DNA from: Kiritimatiellia bacterium
GTDB taxonomy: Bacteria > Verrucomicrobiota > Kiritimatiellia > JAAZAB01
Direction of reading: 5' to 3'
Assembly: GCA_028718125.1 (NCBI GenBank)
Contig: JAQUMN010000037.1
Coordinates: 1 to 37,495, forward strand
DNA length: 37,495 nucleotides
Shown: positions 27,214 to 34,353 of the stretch, in pieces
Layout of the letters: each line of letters opens with the position of its first letter
Numbering within the stretch: the stretch's first letter is position 1
Notes under the pieces: generated by a model
The model's input: only the letters and a program-made list of their open reading frames with translations
What the model was told of the DNA's origin: nothing
The model's database searches: none
Made by a program: the position numbers and the translations under genes

Positions 27214-29217
27214 TTACTTCTTCTTCCCGGCCTCGTCTTCATCGATGGGCTTGATCAGCATGTTTGTTTCCGTCTGGAACGTGGTTTTCTTTTTGATCAT
27301 TTCGGTCAAGGCGAGTGCGTTGGCGGCGTTGGTTGACACATGCGGCGTGACAAAGATCAGCAGGTTGGTCCGTTCCACAGCTTCCTCCTTGCTGTGGAAC
27401 AGCCAGCCGATGAGGGGAATTGCGCCGAGATACGGGATTTTCCGATCATTGAAGACGGTATCTTCGCGCATGAGCCCGCTGATTACGATTGTGTCGCCAT
27501 CCGGCACGGTCAGGGTCGTGGTGACTTCCCGCTTGGCGATTGTCGGCGTGAAATGAACGCCCTCGGTGGAGCTTTCCAGGATGGCTTCAATGCTCGGGTT
27601 AAGCTTCATCAGCACTTCGCGGTTGGGATTGATGTGCGGGGTGACGCTCAGCTTGATGCCGACATCCACGCGGTCGATGTTCTCGATATAATCGCGGGCC
27701 GTGCCGGCCCCGGCCGAGACGGTGGATTTCAGAAGGGGGATGTTCTTGCCGATCGTGACGGTGGCCGGCTGGTTGTTCTGGGTCCAGAGCGGAATATTGG
27801 AAAGAATTTTGAATTTGCCATTCTGCTTGATGGCAATGATATTGAGCAGCGCCGGGAAGCGGGGCACTACGTTCCCGTCGGCATCCGTATAGCTGCCCTG
27901 GGCCAGTCCAAAGGTCAGACCGTTGGGGATCAATCCGCTGGCAACCTGCTGCATCAGCGTGTCGTCGCCCTGGGATGTGCGCATGCCTCCCACGGCCACT
28001 GTGGAGCCCACGGAAGGATTGGCGCCGGCCAGCAGCTCGGCCCCCAGGCTGCTGCCGTCAGTCAAGGTCAATTCGGCGATCATGACTTCCACCAGTACCT
28101 GTTGCGGGGGCTGGTCCAGCTGTTCGATCAGCTCTTTGACCATCTTGAAATCTTCCGGGGCGGCATCCACCAGCAGGGCGTTGTTGCCCAGGCTGGACTC
28201 GATGGATATTTTCTGGTTTTGCGGCTTTTCGACGCGCTTGGAAATGAGCGCCGTCAGGCTCTTGGCGGCTTCGTCGGAGGAAAGATATTTAAGGAAGATG
28301 GCCTGCAGGTGCCCGTAGCCGCTCCGGGGCTCGGTGTCCATGGCCGCAATGATCCGTTTCAACTCGGTGATCTGACCGGGGGTGCCGACCAGGATCAGGC
28401 TGTTGGAGTGGGGGGCCGCCACGACCACGACATCGCTGGGAAGCGTCACGGATGTGCCTCCATCCGCGGGCTTGGGCAGGCGCTGGCGCAGCTGTTCGCC
28501 CTGCGTCTCTTGCTTGCTGGTGGCGGTGCTCATGGCCAGGTTAAGCTCGGCGGCAATGCCTTCGGCATCGGCGAACTTCAAAATATAAATTTCCGTAGTG
28601 CGCGCCATGCCGGGCTTGTCAATCTGCGCAATGATCTGTTCGATGCGGCGGATGCTCGCGGCGGTGTCCGTGATGATCAGGTGGTTGGTAGTCTCCAGGA
28701 CGCCTATGGCCCCGGCCTTGCCCTGGTCCACCATGGGCTCGAGCAGGCGGCGCACGTCCGCGGCGCGCAGGCTGTTGACGCGGATTACCTTGGTGATTAC
28801 CCCGTCGGGAGGCGCTTTTTCGCTTTCGCCCATGACGGGCGCGATGGGGGTTATCCGCTTTTCGCGGGCCACGATCCGGCTGATGCCGTCGCGCTCCACA
28901 ACGGCGCAGCCCGCGGCCTCCAGGATGGAAATGAAAAGGGGATACACTTCGCTGAGCGGAATTTGCGGCGGAGTTACCACCGTGACTTTCCCGTCAATTT
29001 CCTTGTCAATCACAAATCGTTTGCCGGTGAGGTCGCCGACCAGCTTAACCAGGAAGCGTATATCCACCTGGTCAAAGTTGAAGTTCACGAAAGCGCCGGC
29101 GGTTGTTTGGCCGGTTCCCTCTGCCGGCGTGTTTGTCTGGGCAAATACTGCCGGGCGTTCTGGCGCGGCCAGCATCGCCATCCCGGTTATTAAGAGACAT
29201 GCGATTCGTTTATTCAT
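27214..29217 (-). CDS. gspD: type II secretion secretin GspD
   Basis: 667 residues with a signal peptide (cleavage after AVFA near 26). Then the N0 domain (about 40-120, VNFNFDQVDIRFLVKLVG), the N1 domain (VIRVNSLRAADVRRLLEP), N2 and N3 repeats (NNLIIT/NSLILVG-type motifs), and the secretin domain from about 375 (PQQVLVEVMIAELT) to about 630 with the VPDGDTIVISGL and FVTPHV motifs. It forms the outer-membrane channel for folded exoproteins. The C-terminal 35 residues are charged and could hold a pilotin site. The lpxA gene lies 79 bp upstream across a 7-bp repeat array. gspC was not found. Confidence 0.95.
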   Translation of the reverse strand: MNKRIACLLITGMAMLAAPERPAVFAQTNTPAEGTGQTTAGAFVNFNFDQVDIRFLVKLVGDLTGKRFVIDKEIDGKVTVVTPPQIPLSEVYPLFISILEAAGCAVVERDGISRIVAREKRITPIAPVMGESEKAPPDGVITKVIRVNSLRAADVRRLLEPMVDQGKAGAIGVLETTNHLIITDTAASIRRIEQIIAQIDKPGMARTTEIYILKFADAEGIAAELNLAMSTATSKQETQGEQLRQRLPKPADGGTSVTLPSDVVVVAAPHSNSLILVGTPGQITELKRIIAAMDTEPRSGYGHLQAIFLKYLSSDEAAKSLTALISKRVEKPQNQKISIESSLGNNALLVDAAPEDFKMVKELIEQLDQPPQQVLVEVMIAELTLTDGSSLGAELLAGANPSVGSTVAVGGMRTSQGDDTLMQQVASGLIPNGLTFGLAQGSYTDADGNVVPRFPALLNIIAIKQNGKFKILSNIPLWTQNNQPATVTIGKNIPLLKSTVSAGAGTARDYIENIDRVDVGIKLSVTPHINPNREVLMKLNPSIEAILESSTEGVHFTPTIAKREVTTTLTVPDGDTIVISGLMREDTVFNDRKIPYLGAIPLIGWLFHSKEEAVERTNLLIFVTPHVSTNAANALALTEMIKKKTTFQTETNMLIKPIDEDEAGKKK

Positions 29218-29221
29218 TCTT

Positions 29222-29291
29222 TGTCGATATTCGACATTCGCGATTTGTTATTCGTGATTTGATGTTCGTAATTCGTACGTCGTCTGTCGTC
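29222..29291 (-). repeat. heptamer array between lpxA and gspD
   Basis: Ten in-phase 7-mers on the plus strand, for example ATTCGAC, ATTCGCG, ATTTGTT, ending CGTCGTC, TGTCGTC. It covers nearly all of the 79-bp spacer and reaches within a few bases of the gspD ATG, so it forms its whole untranslated leader if cotranscribed with lpxA. Confidence 0.7.
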
Positions 29292-29296
29292 CGCCC

Positions 29297-30070
29297 TCAC
29301 CTTGCAATGCCTCGTTCCGAGGACGCTACAAATGCGATCAGATGATTGAGTTCCGGGCAGAGAGTCAGCTCGGTCTTCATTTTTTCAAGGGCCGCGCGGG
29401 TAGTCAGGTTTTCCCGGTAAAGAATGCGACAGGCCTCTTTCAGGGTTCGGCGGACGGGTTCCGTTACGTTATGTCTCTGCAGTCCTATGATATTGATGCC
29501 GTGAATGGTGGCGGGATTGCCGTCCGCCATCATGAAAGGCGGAATATCCTGGGTGGCCTTCGCGCATGCGCCGACCATGCAAAGTTTTCCGATTCTTACA
29601 AATTGATGCACCCCGCCCATGCCTCCAAAAACAGCGTCATCTTCCACAATCACGTGGCCGGCCAGATTGGTTGCATTAGACATGATGACGTTGTTGCCGA
29701 CAAGGCATTGATGTGCCACATGGCAGTAGGCGCAGATGTGGCAACCGGATCCGACCCGAGTTACGTCCCCCTCGTTTGTGCCTGCGTTGACGGTGACATA
29801 CTCGCGCAGAGTGGTGCGGTCGCCAATTTCCACGAACGTTACGGCGCCTTTGAATTTCAAATCCTGGGTCTGGGTTCCGATACTGGCAAAGGGAAAAATT
29901 GTACAGCCTTCTCCGATCGTCGTCCAGCCGTCTATGAAGACGTGCGGCATGACGCGCGCGGCGCGTCCGATTTTGACGTGCGCGCCAATGATGCTGTAGG
30001 CGCCGATTTCCACGCCCTCGTCCAGTTCGGCGCCGGGATCCACGATAGCGGTTGGATGAATAGTGGTCAT
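29297..30070 (-). CDS. lpxA: UDP-N-acetylglucosamine acyltransferase LpxA
   Basis: 257 residues. It carries out the first step of lipid A synthesis, moving a 3-hydroxyacyl chain from acyl-ACP to UDP-GlcNAc in the cytoplasm. The N-terminal two thirds show hexapeptide repeats of a left-handed β-helix (for example AYSIIG, VTVNAG), with the catalytic His120 in CHVAHQCLVGNN matching E. coli His125, then SNATNLAGHV. The C-terminal helical domain (about 190-257) is normal. It starts 2 bp after fabZ, so the two are coupled; lpxD, lpxB and lpxC are not in the window. Confidence 0.96.
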   Translation of the reverse strand: MTTIHPTAIVDPGAELDEGVEIGAYSIIGAHVKIGRAARVMPHVFIDGWTTIGEGCTIFPFASIGTQTQDLKFKGAVTFVEIGDRTTLREYVTVNAGTNEGDVTRVGSGCHICAYCHVAHQCLVGNNVIMSNATNLAGHVIVEDDAVFGGMGGVHQFVRIGKLCMVGACAKATQDIPPFMMADGNPATIHGINIIGLQRHNVTEPVRRTLKEACRILYRENLTTRAALEKMKTELTLCPELNHLIAFVASSERGIAR

Positions 30071-30072
30071 AG

Positions 30073-30516
30073 TTACACTTTCTGGTCCGTCAACATGAAT
30101 AACAGGTTTGCCTCGGATGCCAACTGGCCGTCCACCAGGACCCGGCCGTGCGCCCGGATCACGTTCCCGCGGGTGGTTGTGATTTCAACCTCGATGCGCA
30201 TCTGATCGCCCGGGGTGATCATTTTTCGAAACTTGGCATTATCAACCCCCATGAATAACGGCTGGCTGCTATGGGAGCCGGTTTTGCGGCAATGCAGGAT
30301 GCCGCCGACCTGCGCCATGGCCTCCAGCTGCAGGACGCCCGGCATAATGGGGCTGCCGGGAAAATGCCCTTGGAAAAACGGTTCGTTGACCGATATGTTT
30401 TTGATCCCTACAATGTGATTCTGGTCGTCGCATTCGATGATCCGGTCAACCAGCAACATGGGATAGCGGTGGGGAATGAGGTTCTGGATTTCCTGGCTGG
30501 TTAGTATTGTGGCCAT
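30073..30516 (-). CDS. fabZ: 3-hydroxyacyl-ACP dehydratase FabZ
   Basis: 147 residues from ATG 30516, preceded by AGGGGGA; the frame runs to 30597 but the added 27 residues do not belong to the family. A hot-dog fold: IPHRYPMLLVDR at 14-25 and the active-site helix HFPGSPIMPGVLQLEAMAQ with His51 and Glu65. It dehydrates 3-hydroxyacyl-ACP in fatty-acid elongation and shares its substrate with LpxA, which explains the classic fabZ-lpxA pairing. Confidence 0.96.
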   Translation of the reverse strand: MATILTSQEIQNLIPHRYPMLLVDRIIECDDQNHIVGIKNISVNEPFFQGHFPGSPIMPGVLQLEAMAQVGGILHCRKTGSHSSQPLFMGVDNAKFRKMITPGDQMRIEVEITTTRGNVIRAHGRVLVDGQLASEANLLFMLTDQKV

Positions 30517-30599
30517 AAACGTGGTCCCCCTGGATAAAGCATCTTGTTGCCAACGGCCGCTGACTTCATGAATACCGGATACCGGATATTTATACACCG

Positions 30600-30760
30600 A
30601 GCCGGCAGTTTCGCCAACCTATAAATTTGCCATGCGCCCGGCCGGGTGGAGGAAGAAAGGCAACCCGAACAAAGCACGCCTCACCACTGAGGTAGGCGTC
30701 CAACACCAGTAACGGATTTTTAAACCGGAATTTCCTCCGCTTGGTAGACGCTAATGCCCG
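30600..30760 (-). pseudogene. possible transposase remnant
   Basis: The minus-strand frame contains RRKFRFKNPLLVLDA, which recalls the segment before the second catalytic region of IS4-type transposases (KFRFKNPLxxLDAT). What follows does not continue the match in any frame. Very tentative; otherwise I see nothing in the bases upstream of fabZ. Confidence 0.22.
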
Positions 30761-30873
30761 ACACTGCGTCAGCAATTGATAAAACCTGTTTTCGCATAAT
30801 TGCCAGGGCCAATGCTCGTTGGCATAGGCCGCGTCGAGCGTTTCGGCGCCGCTTTCAGCCCCAAATGAACCAT

Positions 30874-31164
30874 CTTGCCCGGCGCCGTGGCCAGGTCAAC
30901 AGTGACCGGCCGGTGATTCAACCAGCCCTAACGATTCAAAAGCACGGGGTCCGCCTGAATGTATGGGGAAATTATGATCTCAGCGACAAAGTCACGGGCA
31001 AGCGCCAGTTTCCCGAGGTGGACCTGACGGCCGCCTACGATTTCCCAGTGCGGATGATCGAAGTCAGCGCGGGAATCATCGAATATATGTATCCCAATAC
31101 TCCGTCGCCTTCCACCCGCGAGGTGTTTTTGAATGTATCAGGGCTGTTCGGAAAAGCCAGTTGA
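30874..31164 (+). pseudogene. fragment of a TorF-like outer-membrane porin
   Basis: About 95 residues of β-strand-rich sequence: RGQVNSDRPVIQPALTI, then LNVWGNYDLSD, EVDLTAAYDF, IEVSAGIIEYMYPN and TREVFLNVSG. This is the pattern of the N-terminal strands of TorF-family putative porins. No signal peptide or first strand precedes it and the frame ends after about four strands, where the full protein should be about 230-280 residues. It is therefore a broken gene, bounded on both sides by other fragments. Confidence 0.55.
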
Positions 31165-31169
31165 AAAAA

Positions 31170-31262
31170 CCGAGTGATCAAGCAGGATAATGGCAAGAGC
31201 CGCGGCAATCCGCGCCTGCCGTACCATGAGAATCCGCACGCTGGGACAGGTGGCGCCGACCG
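31170..31262 (-). pseudogene. second, shorter phage terminase-like fragment
   Basis: In one minus-strand frame the sequence reads GATCPSVRILMVRQARIAAAL, which aligns with AATYPGARILMARRTRIAERL of the terminase fragment at 31992-32216; the DNA is also clearly alike over about 60 bp. Only about 30 residues remain. This is homology between two pieces inside the window, so it does not depend on a database. Confidence 0.4.
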
Positions 31263-31266
31263 GCTT

Positions 31267-31350
31267 TATAATATCTGTTTGAATCTACGCCCTGCATGCC
31301 GTATTTTAATGACGGTGCGCTCAGATTTGGAAGGATGGCTGAGTGGACGG
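31267..31350 (+). pseudogene. extra copy of a tRNA-Ser 5' end with TATAAT upstream
   Basis: 31329-31350 matches the first 22 bases of the tRNA-Ser half at 31506 with three differences (shared core GGCTGAGTGGAC). It then diverges before the anticodon arm. TATAAT at 31267 follows ACCGGC, as it does before the other copy. It looks like a decayed partial duplication. Confidence 0.4.
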
Positions 31351-31438
31351 CCCCGGCGGGATTTCCCTTCCGGAAAACCCAAGGGGCAGGTAGCACCGTT
31401 CTTGTCACGTCGCTACGCGCCCAGCGCGTGGCAAGTGG

Positions 31439-31470
31439 TCGCTTGCTCCGGCCAAAGCCGGAGCAAGCGA
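31439..31470. repeat. perfect 14-bp hairpin
   Basis: TCGCTTGCTCCGGC (31439-31452), loop CAAA, then its exact complement (31457-31470). It is followed by AAAAA on the plus strand, so it would be a terminator for neither strand in the usual sense. It lies just upstream of the tRNA-Ser half. Confidence 0.6.
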
Positions 31471-31481
31471 AAAACCGGCCG

Positions 31482-31487
31482 TATAAT
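31482..31487 (+). promoter_or_regulatory. TATAAT -10 box of the truncated tRNA-Ser
   Basis: A perfect TATAAT ends 18 bp before the tRNA 5' end, the normal distance for a tRNA promoter. No good -35 is present at 17 bp; the hairpin at 31439-31470 occupies that place. Confidence 0.45.
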
Positions 31488-31505
31488 GAATTATTTGTTT
31501 ATCAA

Positions 31506-31544
31506 GGAAGGGTGGCTGAGTGGACTATAGCACCGGTCTTGAAA
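31506..31544 (+). pseudogene. 5' half of tRNA-Ser (UGA), broken at the anticodon arm
   Basis: GGAAGGG acceptor strand, TG at 8-9, D arm closed by GCT/AGC, 5' anticodon stem CCGGT and loop CTTGAAA with anticodon TGA. The 3' anticodon stem should be ACCGG but reads TCAGG, and no variable arm, T arm (GTTCGA) or 3' acceptor strand follows. The gene therefore stops at the anticodon arm, a usual crossover point for tyrosine-recombinase elements. It cannot give a functional tRNA. Confidence 0.6.
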
Positions 31545-31622
31545 TCAGGCTGGCCATTTTTCATAATTTGCTGGTATTGTTGTAATTGCATTGAACAAAA
31601 ACCACTTGCGAAATATCAGATT

Positions 31623-31712
31623 TTACCATGGGTTACCATGAGTAACCCTGAATCCCTCCCGACCGGTGACAAGTGGTGACAAGTTTAGTGTCACCGTCAC
31701 ACTGTGACAAGT
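31623..31712 (+). repeat. direct and inverted repeats next to the tRNA half
   Basis: TTACCATG occurs at 31623 and 31633; GGTTAC-CATGA-GTAACC forms a palindrome (31631-31647); GTGACAAGT occurs at 31666, 31676 and 31704. Clusters of short repeats within 200 bp of a crossover are what integrase arm sites look like. No integrase gene is present here. Confidence 0.4.
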
Positions 31713-31906
31713 ATCTGCCAGGAAGCATTCACCTGCCTAAAGACCGTGATTGTGGTGTGCGTGTATTATGACGGCAAAAAACGAACGATCGCCGGCCGGG
31801 GGTGCCTTGTATGGGTCGGGTGGCGATAGGAGCCGGGAGCGTGTCCAAATCTATCGCAAGAGCCGTTTCCGGAAATCGTAGCGCCGGGACTGTGGCGTCA
31901 ACGGTG

Positions 31907-31990
31907 TCACGTCGAGACTGGTGCGGATGACTGAGCGCATGCCTGGTTCAACGCCAGCAGGCGTTCGAGGATGGCATCGTCGGTGAGGGC
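31907..31990 (-). pseudogene. possible C-terminal remnant of a DNA methyltransferase
   Basis: A minus-strand frame reads ALTDDAILERLLALNQACA and stops at 31907. This resembles the end of MmeI-like/Eco57I-like restriction-methylation proteins (LTDDEILERLLALN). It begins, in a different frame, just where the terminase fragment stops matching, so two unrelated gene ends are fused. Recognised from a short motif only. Confidence 0.35.
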
Positions 31991-31991
31991 G

Positions 31992-32216
31992 ACAAAGCCG
32001 CTCCGCAATGCGAGTGCGCCGGGCCATGAGAATTCGCGCGCCGGGATATGTGGCGGCCTGAATGCAAAGCCAAGCAAGGATGACATCAGTTATTCCCGAC
32101 CGAGCCCCGCCGTAGAACAGGTGGCGGCGAAGTTCTGGGCGTTCAAGGTGGTCCTGCCAGACTATGGTTTGCTTTGGTGTGAGTGTGATCACACCTATGG
32201 CCGGAATGTCAACCAC
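31992..32216 (-). pseudogene. N-terminal fragment of a phage large terminase
   Basis: About 75 residues: LTPKQTIVWQDHL, then HLFYGGARSG, WLCIQAATYPGARILMARRTR. This is the start of a terminase large subunit (DNA-packaging ATPase). The Walker A lysine is replaced (GARSGIT instead of GARSGKT), a one-base change, and the frame leaves the family after about residue 75 where some 400 more are expected. A relic of a prophage or phage-like island. Confidence 0.55.
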
Positions 32217-32230
32217 GGAGGGCTACCGGC

Positions 32231-32416
32231 GGTGTTAAATGTCTGCTGAATTCCGGCGCCGATATTAACGCCTGCGACAATAATGGCAACACGCCCCTGA
32301 CTTGGGCCGAGGCCTACGGACAACACGACATGGCCCGCCTCCTGGCCCGCAAGGGCGGCCGACGGCACGATCACGAAAAGCTCTACGGGCTGGATGCCTC
32401 GTGGCATATAGATTGA
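32231..32416 (+). pseudogene. C-terminal ankyrin-repeat fragment
   Basis: A frame without a start codon reads VKCLLNSGADINACDNNG, NTPLTWAEAYGQHDMARLL, ARKGGR and continues to a TGA at 32414. The GADINAxDNNGxTPL and VxxLLxxGA motifs are diagnostic of ankyrin repeats. An in-frame stop lies upstream (32186) and only one repeat and a half remain, so it is the tail of a lost gene. Confidence 0.6.
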
Positions 32417-32529
32417 GCCATCTTCCACGCCCACACCACGAGTAGCTCGCATTCTTACCAATTACGATATCCACACGGAGATTTGCCAACACGCCGAAGG
32501 CGAAGCCTCCGCAAAGAATACTTTCTCCA
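32417..32529. other. spacer after the graveyard, no feature seen
   Basis: This lies between the ankyrin remnant and the end of the metal permease gene. It contains a short GC-rich palindromic stretch around 32490-32512 (GCCGAAGGCGAAGCCTCC) and no recognisable terminator for the minus-strand operon. Confidence 0.3.
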
Positions 32530-33357
32530 TCACCGTTTGATCATGAAGCCTATACCCCTGCCGATCCCTGTCAGCAACAGAGACAGCCCAAGCGCGCAAA
32601 CAACTGCCGCTCCGGTCGGCAGGTCAAGCCGGTATGAAGCGACCAGCCCGACAATACTGGACAGCGTTGCCACGGCCCACCCAACGGCAAGTTGCGTCCT
32701 CAACGACTTTGCGAAGAGGTTGGCGCACACGGCGGGGATGATGAGGAACGAGAAGGCCAGAAACACGCCGCCCATTCGGACAAAACTGGTTACAACAACA
32801 CCGAAAAGCGCGTAGAACAGAAAATCCCAAAACCACAAACGCAATCCTTCTGAACGGCCGCGATCCGGGTTGAATGAGAGAAGCAGAAAGGGGCGGCGAA
32901 AGACGAAATGCACGGCGCCGACCGCCACAAACAAGGCGAAGGTGCGCAGAACCTCATCGGGACGCACCAATAAAATCTCGCCGACCAGCGTCCTGCGTAA
33001 TTCCTCATTGCCCTCCGGGCTCCGGCTCAACAAGAGAAACGATGCCGCCGCCGCGACCACGTACACAATACCGATCAACGCTTCCTGTGGAACCCGCCGT
33101 CCGCTGGGACGGGTCAGTGTCAGAACTCCGGCACCGACCAACGTAAAGGCCGCCGACCAAGCTGTCGTCTGCCAAGCGTGGGCGTCGTGACCCAGGAGAA
33201 TGGCCAGGCAAATTCCCATGGCCGCGACTTGGGCCAGCGCAAGGTCAACAAAGATGATTTCGCGCCGCACAATATGAAGCCCTAAGTACACCAGTATCCC
33301 TGGAAGTAAAAGACAGGCCAAAAAAGGCCACAACATGATTTGAAAAGCCTCACTCAT
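32530..33357 (-). CDS. ABC-3 family metal permease (ZnuB/MntB type)
   Basis: 275 residues with about 8 helices. Family landmarks are the N-terminal PGILVYLGLHIVRREIIFVDLALAQVAAMG (shown here as a region, residues about 19-48) and the later VVTSFVRMGGVFLAFSFLII segment. It would carry Zn2+ or Mn2+ across the inner membrane. AGGAG precedes the ATG, which is 4 bp after the stop of the binding-protein gene. No ATPase gene follows: the operon ends here at the graveyard. Confidence 0.9.
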   Translation of the reverse strand: MSEAFQIMLWPFLACLLLPGILVYLGLHIVRREIIFVDLALAQVAAMGICLAILLGHDAHAWQTTAWSAAFTLVGAGVLTLTRPSGRRVPQEALIGIVYVVAAAASFLLLSRSPEGNEELRRTLVGEILLVRPDEVLRTFALFVAVGAVHFVFRRPFLLLSFNPDRGRSEGLRLWFWDFLFYALFGVVVTSFVRMGGVFLAFSFLIIPAVCANLFAKSLRTQLAVGWAVATLSSIVGLVASYRLDLPTGAAVVCALGLSLLLTGIGRGIGFMIKR

Positions 33358-33361
33358 GAGC

Positions 33362-34303
33362 CTACTCCTTTGATGTCTGCGCTCGGTTCAACGCCGTGGC
33401 GAGTGTGTTGACAAGATAGTCAATCAGTTCGACATATCCGGCTTCGGATCCTTTGACGCCGCCCGGATATTGCGCAAAATCCACAATGACTGCGTCTGTC
33501 TGTGCCGACACTTTATCGGCTGTTTTTCGATTCTGATAGGGCTCCACCAAAATGACCCCGATCTGCTCTGCTTTCATATGAGTTATCACGTCTGCCAAGT
33601 GTGCCGGCGTGGGGGGAATACCGGGTTTCGGTTCGAGGAAGATGTCAATCTTCACGCCGAAACGGTTGGCGAAGTATGGCCACGAGTTGTGATAGGCAAC
33701 CACGCTTTTGCCTTGGAAGGGCGCCATTTGCTTTTGCCAGGATGCCAGTCTCCCGTCCAAGCGCTTGACGAAGGCGTCCAGATTTTGTCGGTACGCAGCG
33801 CTATGGTCGAGGTCAACTATGCTGAGGGCGGCACAAATCCGTTCTGCCGCATGGCGAGCGTTCATGGGATCCGTCATGAAATGAGGATTCCCCATCGCGT
33901 GGATATCGCCCTCTGAGCGATCCAGCGTTGTAGGCACTTCCAGCAATGCAAGGCCTTCGGCGCATAGAACACGTCCCGGTCGGCCCAATTCGATTTTTGA
34001 ATTTCGGGCACCGTCAATCAATGGCGGCAACCAACCCATTTCCAGTTCAGCCCCGCCCTCAATAAGCACGTCAGCCCGCGCGATTTTGGCGATATAACTT
34101 GGTTTGGCGTCAACAAAATGCGGGTCCTCTGTCGGTTTGGCAAGGACAATAACATGGACAAGGTCGCCTCCGATTTCCTGCGCAATGGAGCCAAAATCGG
34201 CCGTCGTTGACACGACGTTCAGTTTGGCGTGACCGGACGCGGCCAGCGCCAGTAAGACTGTCAACACCACAATCGTTTTAGACATGTTGGTATTCGTATT
34301 CAT
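33362..34303 (-). CDS. periplasmic zinc/manganese-binding protein (ZnuA type)
   Basis: 313 residues from ATG 34303, fixed by AGGAGGAG 9 nt upstream; the frame continues to 34405 but overlaps the porin gene. Signal peptide to about Ala26. SBP_bac_9 fold: VVSTTADFGSIAQEIGGD, metal ligands His62 (DPHFVDAKPS), His141 (NPHFMTDP), His205 (AYHNSWPYF) and a later acidic residue (about Asp275). It lacks the His/Asp-rich loop of many zinc-specific ZnuA proteins, so manganese or another divalent metal cannot be excluded; the operon context favours zinc. Confidence 0.9.
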   Translation of the reverse strand: MNTNTNMSKTIVVLTVLLALAASGHAKLNVVSTTADFGSIAQEIGGDLVHVIVLAKPTEDPHFVDAKPSYIAKIARADVLIEGGAELEMGWLPPLIDGARNSKIELGRPGRVLCAEGLALLEVPTTLDRSEGDIHAMGNPHFMTDPMNARHAAERICAALSIVDLDHSAAYRQNLDAFVKRLDGRLASWQKQMAPFQGKSVVAYHNSWPYFANRFGVKIDIFLEPKPGIPPTPAHLADVITHMKAEQIGVILVEPYQNRKTADKVSAQTDAVIVDFAQYPGGVKGSEAGYVELIDYLVNTLATALNRAQTSKE

Positions 34304-34353
34304 AAGATGAGACTCCTCCTTCAAGGTCGTTTTTTTTATATCTCTGCCATGGA

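Noticed and set aside
27340..29193. 617-codon open frame on the plus strand opposite gspD
   Set aside because: It mirrors a clear secretin gene and its translation is His/Gly/Gln-rich without domains, as expected for an antisense shadow in GC-rich DNA.
31768..31884. 38-codon plus-strand frame
   Set aside because: Short, basic and without a ribosome-binding site or recognisable motif, in a decayed region.
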